Origin: Candidatus Nanopelagicaceae bacterium
GTDB taxonomy: Bacteria > Actinomycetota > Actinomycetes > Nanopelagicales > Nanopelagicaceae
NCBI GenBank assembly: GCA_023260175.1
Contig: JALQWD010000079.1
Coordinates: 1 to 12,413 of the forward strand
Direction: 5' to 3'
DNA length: 12,413 nt
Position numbers and translations under genes: made by a program. The first letter of the stretch is position 1. Each line of letters begins with the position of its first letter. This document shows positions 7,629 through 12,413 of the stretch, piece after piece. Below the pieces are notes generated by a model. That model saw only the letters and a list, made by a program, of their open reading frames with translations. It was not told the DNA's origin and ran no database searches.

Positions 7629-7665
7629 AAAAAACCCCAGTCCATTTCTAGACTGGGGTTTTTTT
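7629..7665 (-). terminator. Bidirectional intrinsic terminator / attenuator between livK and livG
   Basis: A perfect 8-bp stem, CCCCAGTC (7635-7642) and GACTGGGG (7651-7658), encloses an 8-base loop. It has six A on the left (7629-7634) and seven T on the right (7659-7665), so each strand gives a GC-rich hairpin followed by a U tract. In the operon direction it lies after the livK stop and before livG. It would end most transcripts after livK and let a fraction continue, giving more binding protein than channel and ATPase. Confidence 0.92.
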
Positions 7666-7676
7666 AACGATGTGTC

Positions 7677-8834
7677 TTACGCAACGTTTGCTAGGGTCTT
7701 ATCTAGCTGTGGAACGTATCCTGCAGCGGTCTTCTTGAGTGAAACCAAGAACATTGGCTGTACAAGGACGTGTGAGGTTGGATCAACCTTCATCAAGCCC
7801 TTAACGCCAACCCATGAATAACCTTCTAGCTTTGAGATTGCCTTATCAACGCTTAGTTCTGGATTACCAGTTAGCGCCTGAACAATCATCTTCGCAGCAT
7901 CTGCACCGGTGCAAGTAAATAGGTCTTGCGCCTTCTTTGAAGCAGAGAATGTTGCTGCTAGATCTGCAGCTGCCTTTGACTTACCAACGCCACCGAAGTA
8001 GCTATTTGTAAGAATTGCATTTGTACCTTCAAATAGCGCACCGTAGATGTTGTAAACAGCTGCACCAGCTAGACCGGTGATTGGACGCTGCTTCAAGAAT
8101 GCACCCTGCTGCTTTAGAGCAGTAAGCATTGCACCTGCAGTTAACGCATTTGACCATGCGATAAAGATGTATGAACCCTTTGCATCCGCTGCTTGCTTTG
8201 CAAATGGTGTGAAGTCTGAAGTAGAAGTTGGAACCTTAATTTCCTGGAATGTTGCACCCTTAGGAGCCATCAAAGCCTTTGCAGCTGCGATGTTACCTGC
8301 ACCGAATGCGTTATCTTCTACGAATAGAACAACCTTGCGACCTGAAATTGGCTTAATGCCTGCAAGTGGAGCTAAATCCTGTGTTGATGTATTTCCTGAA
8401 CGGAATACATACTTGTTAGCTGCTGAAGTGATGCCATCATTCTTTGCTGGACCAGAGATATATAGAACCTTGTTCTGTGCCGCAAGTGGCGCAAGAGTTA
8501 GCGCAACACCTGAAGATGCGGTTCCAACGATGACCTTGGTGCCATTTCCAACCATGTCCTTAAATGCAGCTGTTGCAGATGCTGGATCAGCAGCATCGTC
8601 TTTTGTAGTAACAACTAGCTTCTGACCGTTGATGGTCATTTTGCCGCCGGTGTAGTACTTCAAGCCCCAGGTAAGACCATCGACGTATGCATCGCCGTAA
8701 GACTTAAGTGCACCTGAAGTTGATGTGATTACACCAATCTTGATGTCATTTGCTGCTTGTGCTGGCGCCATTGAAGGCGCAAGAATCGCGAGAGCTGCTA
8801 CTGCAGCGGTCGCGAGAAGTGAGCGCTTGCTCAT
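7677..8834 (-). CDS. livK: HAAT-family ABC transporter substrate-binding protein (LivK-like)
   Basis: Extracytoplasmic solute receptor (Peripla_BP_6 fold), 385 residues. A Sec signal peptide is clear: KR at 3-4, a hydrophobic core, and a signal peptidase I-type AQA-A site near 27. There is no lipobox cysteine. The mature part starts NDIKIGVITSTSG (29-41) and includes VGTASSGVAL (103-112), ISGPAKNDGIT (126-136) and KYVFRSG (141-147). Hand comparison with E. coli LivJ suggests Lys131 at the Thr102 position and Ala256 (TGLAG) at Glu226, residues that hold the amino acid zwitterion. The ligand may therefore not be an amino acid. Lysine codons are almost all AAG (31 of 33 by hand count), unlike trmD, suggesting high expression. 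The start has GAGGAGA 5 nt upstream. It is the first gene of the leftward operon and is followed by a terminator. Confidence 0.93.
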   Translation of the reverse strand: MSKRSLLATAAVAALAILAPSMAPAQAANDIKIGVITSTSGALKSYGDAYVDGLTWGLKYYTGGKMTINGQKLVVTTKDDAADPASATAAFKDMVGNGTKVIVGTASSGVALTLAPLAAQNKVLYISGPAKNDGITSAANKYVFRSGNTSTQDLAPLAGIKPISGRKVVLFVEDNAFGAGNIAAAKALMAPKGATFQEIKVPTSTSDFTPFAKQAADAKGSYIFIAWSNALTAGAMLTALKQQGAFLKQRPITGLAGAAVYNIYGALFEGTNAILTNSYFGGVGKSKAAADLAATFSASKKAQDLFTCTGADAAKMIVQALTGNPELSVDKAISKLEGYSWVGVKGLMKVDPTSHVLVQPMFLVSLKKTAAGYVPQLDKTLANVA

Positions 8835-8838
8835 TCAT

Positions 8839-8845
8839 TCTCCTC
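8839..8845 (-). promoter_or_regulatory. Shine-Dalgarno site of livK
   Basis: GAGGAGA on the minus strand. About 5 nt separate the GGAG core from the ATG at 8834. The strong match supports that start and high translation of the binding protein. Confidence 0.85.
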
Positions 8846-8859
8846 GTTGAGTCGTTTCT

Positions 8860-8879
8860 GCAGACCGGGCCCGATCTGC
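8860..8879. promoter_or_regulatory. 20-bp near-palindrome upstream of livK (operator or 5'-UTR stem)
   Basis: Two 10-base arms, GCAGACCGGG and CCCGATCTGC, are reverse complements except for one position pair. In the leftward transcript that pair would be a G-U wobble, so the RNA could form an unbroken stem. It ends 25 bp before the livK start, upstream of the ribosome binding site. It could be a dimeric repressor's operator or an mRNA-stabilising hairpin; the sequence alone does not decide. Confidence 0.6.
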
Positions 8880-8899
8880 TTGTCCGCAAGGCTATATCT

Positions 8900-8910
8900 G
8901 CCCAAAGGGC
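8900..8910. repeat. Perfect short inverted repeat GCCC-AAA-GGGC
   Basis: Four G/C pairs around three A/T bases, in the livK-hydrolase control region. It sits just upstream of a TATAGC sequence (minus strand, 8896-8891) that might be a weak -10 box for livK. Operator or chance are both possible. Confidence 0.4.
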
Positions 8911-8922
8911 TAAACCACGCTT

Positions 8923-8941
8923 ATTTGATATCCATTTGATA
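8923..8941. repeat. Exact 8-bp direct repeat with 11-bp period (ATTTGATA)
   Basis: ATTTGATA occurs at 8923-8930 and again at 8934-8941, separated by TCC. The 11-bp period puts both copies on the same face of the helix, as expected for a tandem-binding regulator. Each copy contains TTGATA, one base from the TTGACA -35 consensus for a rightward promoter, but I find no convincing -10 at the right distance. It lies between the divergent livK and alpha/beta hydrolase genes and could affect both. Confidence 0.5.
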
Positions 8942-9018
8942 ACTTTTAAGGGCGCTTGAGATGCAGGCAACAAAATCCAAGGTGGCCGAGTCACCCTAAA
9001 TGCGGGCAGACTAAAGCC

Positions 9019-9891
9019 ATGTCAATGCCGACAGAGAAGTTTGAAGTCCCAGTAGCTGGCGGGAATCTTGCTGTTTTTCGTTATGGAGATGGCCAAGGCG
9101 AACCAGTTCTACTAATCCATGGCGTCACCTCATCAAATCGCGCCTTCCAATTATTCGCAGATGAATTAATCGCACGCGGCAAGGCGCCATATGCCGTTGA
9201 TCTTCGCGGGCGCGGTGATTCCAATTCATTACCTGGGCCATTTGGTATGGCACAACATGCAAAAGATATGGTTGAAGTAATCAACCACTTCAAATGGAAT
9301 AAACCAGATGTCATCGGCCATTCAATGGGTGGATTTGTTACCGCCGCTTTAGTTGGACTCTATCCAGAACAAGTGGGCAATGTAATTTTTGCAGATGGTG
9401 GAATTCCGCTGCCGATGCCACCTGGAATGACTATCGAACAGATCATGCCGCTCATTTTGGGACCAGCGCTGGCGCGTTTGTCTATGACCTTTGAATCTAA
9501 AGAGGCATACCGTGACTACTGGAAGCCACATCCTGCATTTAATCGCGGATGGTCAAAGGAATTAGATGAATACGTTGATTACGATCTAAGAGATGGCAAA
9601 CCATCTACATCTGCGCAAGCGGTAGAAGATGATTCTCGTGATTTATTTGGCGATGAAATTATTGATAAGGCTTTGAAGAATTTATCTAAAGAAACTTTAT
9701 TTATCCGCGCACCTCGTGGATTACAGAACGAAGAGGGCGGTCTATATCCGTTGCCTATTTTGGATTACATCGCACCGCAATATCCAAAATTAAAAATAGT
9801 TAGCTTGGATGATGTAAACCATTACGACATGTTCTTACACCCATTTGGCGCCAGCCAGATTGCAGAGATCATCTACGGAGCGAAATCATGA
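9019..9891 (+). CDS. Alpha/beta-fold hydrolase, cytoplasmic
   Basis: A 290-residue esterase-like protein of the alpha/beta hydrolase superfamily. It shows the oxyanion-loop HGVTSSNRAF (34-43), DLRGRGDS (61-68), the nucleophile elbow GHSMGG with Ser102 (100-105) and the C-terminal catalytic His268 in DDVNHYDMFL. No signal peptide is seen, so it acts inside the cell. The substrate is unknown. Because it overlaps a 3-hydroxybutyrate dehydrogenase gene, an ester or oligomer of 3-hydroxybutyrate, or a related lactone, is a reasonable guess and no more. The frame is open further upstream (TTG at 8956), but those 21 residues are not family-like and ATG 9019 begins the recognisable N-terminus. No Shine-Dalgarno is seen; CAGACT (9007-9012) lies 6 nt before the ATG and might be a -10 of a leaderless transcript. 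It overlaps the next gene by 4 nt (ATGA). Confidence 0.85.
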   Translation: MSMPTEKFEVPVAGGNLAVFRYGDGQGEPVLLIHGVTSSNRAFQLFADELIARGKAPYAVDLRGRGDSNSLPGPFGMAQHAKDMVEVINHFKWNKPDVIGHSMGGFVTAALVGLYPEQVGNVIFADGGIPLPMPPGMTIEQIMPLILGPALARLSMTFESKEAYRDYWKPHPAFNRGWSKELDEYVDYDLRDGKPSTSAQAVEDDSRDLFGDEIIDKALKNLSKETLFIRAPRGLQNEEGGLYPLPILDYIAPQYPKLKIVSLDDVNHYDMFLHPFGASQIAEIIYGAKS

Positions 9892-10688
9892 TGCTAAAAG
9901 GTCGTCGCGCATTTATCACTGGATCTTTCCAAGGAATCGGATTAGGCATCGCCACGGCGCTCGCTAAAGAGGGCGCAGATATTGTGCTTCATGGTCTAGC
10001 TACGGATGAGGTTATTGCCAAAGCAGAAGCGCAAATTAAGGCAGCTGGCGCTAATAAAGTTGAATCGTATGTCTCTGATTTACGTGATGTTGCAGCAACT
10101 GAAAGCTTAATTGCCAAGATTTTGGCGGGCGGACCGGTGGACATTCTCTGCAACAACGCAGGTATTCAGCACACCGCGCCAACTGCAGAGATGCCTCGCG
10201 AAAAATGGAATGACATTATCGGAATCAATTTAGAATCTTTCTTCGACACCATGCGTCTGCTTTTGCCGCAGATGAAAGAACGTGGTTATGGCCGCGTAAT
10301 TAATACCGCTTCAGTACATGGACTTGTCGCATCAGTTGCAAAGGCGCCATACGTTGCAGCGAAACATGGCGTAATTGGTTTAACTCGTGTTGCGGCGCTC
10401 GAATATGCAGATGCAGGTTCTCGCGAAAGTGGCGGAGTTACGGTTAATGCAATCTGCCCAGGCTGGGTTGAGACTGCGCTAATTGAGCCACAGATTCAAG
10501 CGCGCGCAGATAAGTTTGGTGGCGATCGCGTCAAAGGAGTTGCAGATTTACTTTCAGAGAAGCAACCATCTAAGCGACTAGCAACCACTGAAGATATTGG
10601 CGCAGTCGCGCTCTTCTTATGCTCTAAAGCAGCGCATAACATCACCGGCGCAGCTATCCCTGTAGATGGAGGATGGACATCGCAATGA
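9888..10688 (+). CDS. bdhA: D-3-hydroxybutyrate dehydrogenase
   Basis: Short-chain dehydrogenase/reductase oxidising 3-hydroxybutyrate to acetoacetate with NAD+, 266 residues. Cofactor motif TGSFQGIG (11-18), NNAG (89-92), catalytic Asn114, Ser142, Tyr155 and Lys159 (YVAAK). Residues known in this enzyme group for holding the substrate carboxylate fall at the same numbers as in the Pseudomonas fragi enzyme: Gln94 (GIQHTAP), His144 (ASVHG) and Lys152. The family-typical LSEKQPSKR (222-230) and the ending PVDGGWTSQ strongly favour this over generic 3-ketoacyl-ACP reductase. A few extra residues (DAGSRESGG, 175-183) sit before TVNAICPG. Its ATG overlaps the hydrolase stop (ATGA), and an adjacent second ATG at 9891 is also possible. 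The acetoacetate product would be the substrate of the ligase encoded at 2365-4239. Confidence 0.92.
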   Translation: MMLKGRRAFITGSFQGIGLGIATALAKEGADIVLHGLATDEVIAKAEAQIKAAGANKVESYVSDLRDVAATESLIAKILAGGPVDILCNNAGIQHTAPTAEMPREKWNDIIGINLESFFDTMRLLLPQMKERGYGRVINTASVHGLVASVAKAPYVAAKHGVIGLTRVAALEYADAGSRESGGVTVNAICPGWVETALIEPQIQARADKFGGDRVKGVADLLSEKQPSKRLATTEDIGAVALFLCSKAAHNITGAAIPVDGGWTSQ

Positions 10689-11548
10689 CCACTTTCAAGC
10701 AAGCTGTAAAAGATGAACATCCGCTTCAAGTAGTTGGTGCGATTAATGCAAATCATGCGCTCCTTGCAAGGCGAGCTGGCTATAAAGCAATTTATTTAAG
10801 TGGCGGCGGAGTAGCAGCTGGTTCATTAGGGCTACCTGATTTAGGAATTTCCACTCTTGATGATGTGATGACAGATGTTCGTCGCATTACCAACGTTTGC
10901 GATCTTCCATTATTGGTAGATATCGACACCGGATTTGGTACCTCCGCTTTTAATATCTCCAGAACTGTAAAAGAGATCGAAAAAGCTGGTGCATCCGCGG
11001 TACACATGGAAGATCAAGTTGCTGCAAAGCGTTGTGGCCATCGCCCAAACAAGGAAATTGTTGGCGTTAATGAAATGGTTGATCGCATAAAAGCTGCCGT
11101 AGATGGCCGTAAATCAGCTGATTTCACCATCATGGCCCGTACTGATGCGCTAGCCAATGAAGGCTTAGATGCCGCGCTAGATCGTGTTCGCGCATATGTT
11201 GCAGCCGGCGCCGACATGATTTTCCCAGAGGCAGTTGGCGATCTAGAGACTTACAAAAAGTTCCGTGAAGCAGCAGGAGTTCCGATTCTTGCCAACATCA
11301 CCGAATTTGGAAAGACCCCGCTATTTACCGTTGCCGAACTTCGCAGCGCAAATGTAGATATCGTCCTTTATCCGTTATCTGCATTCCGTGCAATGAACAA
11401 AGCAGCGGAGTTGGTTTATAAAACAATTCGTTCAGAAGGCACTCAGAAGAGCGCGCTTGAACATATGCAAACTCGCGAAGAGCTCTATCAGGCAATCGAT
11501 TATTACAAATACGAAGAAGCGTTAGATAAATTCCAAAGTGAGAAATAA
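10685..11548 (+). CDS. prpB: Methylisocitrate lyase PrpB
   Basis: Cleaves 2-methylisocitrate to pyruvate and succinate, the last step of the methylcitrate cycle for propionyl-CoA. The 287 residues form an isocitrate lyase/PEP mutase-type barrel: [18 protein letters not shown] (37-54), [10 protein letters not shown] with Asp79 and Asp81 for Mg2+, HMEDQ, the catalytic loop KRCGH (115-119, Cys117), and [17 protein letters not shown]. The chosen ATG at 10685 forms an ATGA overlap with the bdhA stop. The upstream in-frame ATG at 10673 directly abuts GGAGG and so could not use it. That GGAGG (10668-10672) is 12 nt from the chosen start, a rather long spacing. Length is normal for PrpB. Confidence 0.93.
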   Translation: MTTFKQAVKDEHPLQVVGAINANHALLARRAGYKAIYLSGGGVAAGSLGLPDLGISTLDDVMTDVRRITNVCDLPLLVDIDTGFGTSAFNISRTVKEIEKAGASAVHMEDQVAAKRCGHRPNKEIVGVNEMVDRIKAAVDGRKSADFTIMARTDALANEGLDAALDRVRAYVAAGADMIFPEAVGDLETYKKFREAAGVPILANITEFGKTPLFTVAELRSANVDIVLYPLSAFRAMNKAAELVYKTIRSEGTQKSALEHMQTREELYQAIDYYKYEEALDKFQSEK

Positions 11549-12413
11549 TGGCTAAGAAGTCAGTTGCACTATCAGGCGTAGAAGCAGGCAATACCGCGAT
11601 CTGCACAGTAGGCCGAAATGGAAATGATTTACATTATCGTGGTTATGACATTGCAGATCTAGCTGCCAATTGCGAATTCGAAGAAGTTGCATATCTCTTA
11701 ATTCATGAGAAGTTGCCAACCGCTAATGAACTAAGTGATTACAAAGCAAAGTTAAAGAAGCTTCGTGATTTGCCTCCGCAAGTAAGAAATGTGTTGGAAC
11801 AGCTGCCTAAGAGCACCCATCCAATGGATGTACTTCGTACCGGCGTTTCAGCTCTTGGCACGATCGAACCAGAACACGATGGCCATTTATCAAGTGGCGC
11901 AAAAGAGATTGCTGATCGTTTAATTGCATCAACGCCATCAATGCTCTGCTATTGGTATCACTATTCACATAGTGGCAAGCAGATTGAATGCAGCACCAAT
12001 GCAGATTCAATTGGCGGCCACTTCCTGGAAATGCTTCATGGCCATGCGCCAACAGCAGAGTGGGAACGTGCAATGCATGCTTCGCTAATTCTTTATGCAG
12101 AACATGAATTCAATGCATCGACCTTTACTGCTCGCGTTATTGCAGGTACCGGTAGCGATATTTACTCAGCAATTACCGGTGGTATTGGCGCACTTCGTGG
12201 CCCTAAGCATGGCGGCGCCAATGAGGTCGCGCTTGAGATTCAGGAACGTTATGCCGGCCCTGACGAAGCTGAAGCGGATATAAGAAAGCGCGTAGAAGCT
12301 AAAGAGGTAGTAATTGGCTTTGGCCATCCGGTCTACACAATCGCAGATCCAAGAAACCCAATAATTAAAGCGATTGCTAAATCAATCTCTACAGAAAACA
12401 ATGACTTAAAGTT
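11548..12413 (+). CDS. prpC: 2-methylcitrate synthase PrpC (3'-truncated by window end)
   Basis: Condenses propionyl-CoA with oxaloacetate to 2-methylcitrate; citrate synthase superfamily. The ATG shares one base with the prpB stop (TAATG). The frame is open to the window end, giving 288 residues of an expected 370 or so. Visible landmarks are AICTVG..GNDLHYRGYDI (17-35), YLLIHEKLPT, HPMDVLRTGVSALG (91-104), YAEHEFNASTFTARV (183-197), GPKHGGANE with His221 (218-226) and IGFGHPVYTIADPRNPIIK with His260. The GFGHPVY..ADPR wording is typical of methylcitrate synthase and not of housekeeping citrate synthase. The third catalytic residue, an Asp, lies beyond the window. Confidence 0.93.
   Translation, partial: MAKKSVALSGVEAGNTAICTVGRNGNDLHYRGYDIADLAANCEFEEVAYLLIHEKLPTANELSDYKAKLKKLRDLPPQVRNVLEQLPKSTHPMDVLRTGVSALGTIEPEHDGHLSSGAKEIADRLIASTPSMLCYWYHYSHSGKQIECSTNADSIGGHFLEMLHGHAPTAEWERAMHASLILYAEHEFNASTFTARVIAGTGSDIYSAITGGIGALRGPKHGGANEVALEIQERYAGPDEAEADIRKRVEAKEVVIGFGHPVYTIADPRNPIIKAIAKSISTENNDLK

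Noticed and set aside
8077..8625. 182-codon open frame on the plus strand opposite livK
   Set aside because: It is an antisense shadow of a well-supported gene with strongly biased codons, which keeps the opposite frame open. Its translation shows no recognisable domain and there is no ribosome binding site.
8956..9018. Upstream TTG start of the alpha/beta hydrolase adding 21 residues
   Set aside because: The added residues are polar and Cys/Arg-rich with no family resemblance, there is no ribosome binding site, and ATG 9019 begins the recognisable protein.
10673..10684. ATG at 10673 as the prpB start
   Set aside because: It directly abuts the GGAGG, leaving no spacing, while ATG 10685 makes the ATGA overlap seen at other junctions of this window.
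1..12413. CRISPR arrays, insertion sequences, tRNA or rRNA genes
   Set aside because: No regularly spaced repeats, transposase-like frames, terminal inverted repeats or cloverleaf-like sequences were seen on either strand; no gap between genes exceeds 184 bp.

Overview
The window looks like part of a compact, streamlined bacterial chromosome with moderate to low GC (about mid-40s percent by eye, not computed). The protein sequences most resemble actinobacterial homologues, for example the Streptomyces-like start of the CoA-hydrolase/transferase and the RimM and TrmD sequence style. Almost every same-strand junction is a 1- or 4-nt start/stop overlap. My best guess is a low-GC freshwater actinobacterium of the acI/Nanopelagicales kind. 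This is inference from style, and no ribosomal RNA is present to confirm it.

Layout. (1) Positions 1-1086 (+): the 3' part of rimM and all of trmD, a translation/tRNA-modification housekeeping pair. (2) 1147-2373 (+): an acetyl-CoA hydrolase / 4-hydroxybutyrate CoA-transferase family protein that starts at GTG with no ribosome binding site, probably leaderless. (3) 8834-2365 (-): one leftward operon encoding a branched-chain-amino-acid-type (HAAT) ABC transporter, livK-livG-livF-livH-livM. Its last gene is an acetoacetyl-CoA synthetase, coupled to livM by a GTGA overlap. A strong bidirectional intrinsic terminator lies between livK and livG. (4) 8835-9018: a 184-bp divergent control region with a 20-bp near-palindrome, a second perfect inverted repeat and an exact 8-bp direct repeat with 11-bp period. 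(5) 9019-12413 (+): alpha/beta hydrolase, 3-hydroxybutyrate dehydrogenase, methylisocitrate lyase (prpB) and 2-methylcitrate synthase (prpC, cut by the window end), all overlapping by 1-4 nt.

How the parts may fit. The 3-hydroxybutyrate dehydrogenase makes acetoacetate, and the acetoacetyl-CoA synthetase activates it. PrpB and PrpC burn propionyl-CoA. The conventional reading is catabolism of imported leucine, isoleucine and valine, which give acetoacetate, acetyl-CoA and propionyl-CoA. However, the binding protein appears to lack the residues that hold the alpha-amino group in E. coli LivJ. An alternative is that this is an uptake-and-assimilation system for a short carboxylate such as 3-hydroxybutyrate, its oligomers or acetoacetate. 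That is the most interesting idea in the window and remains an inference.
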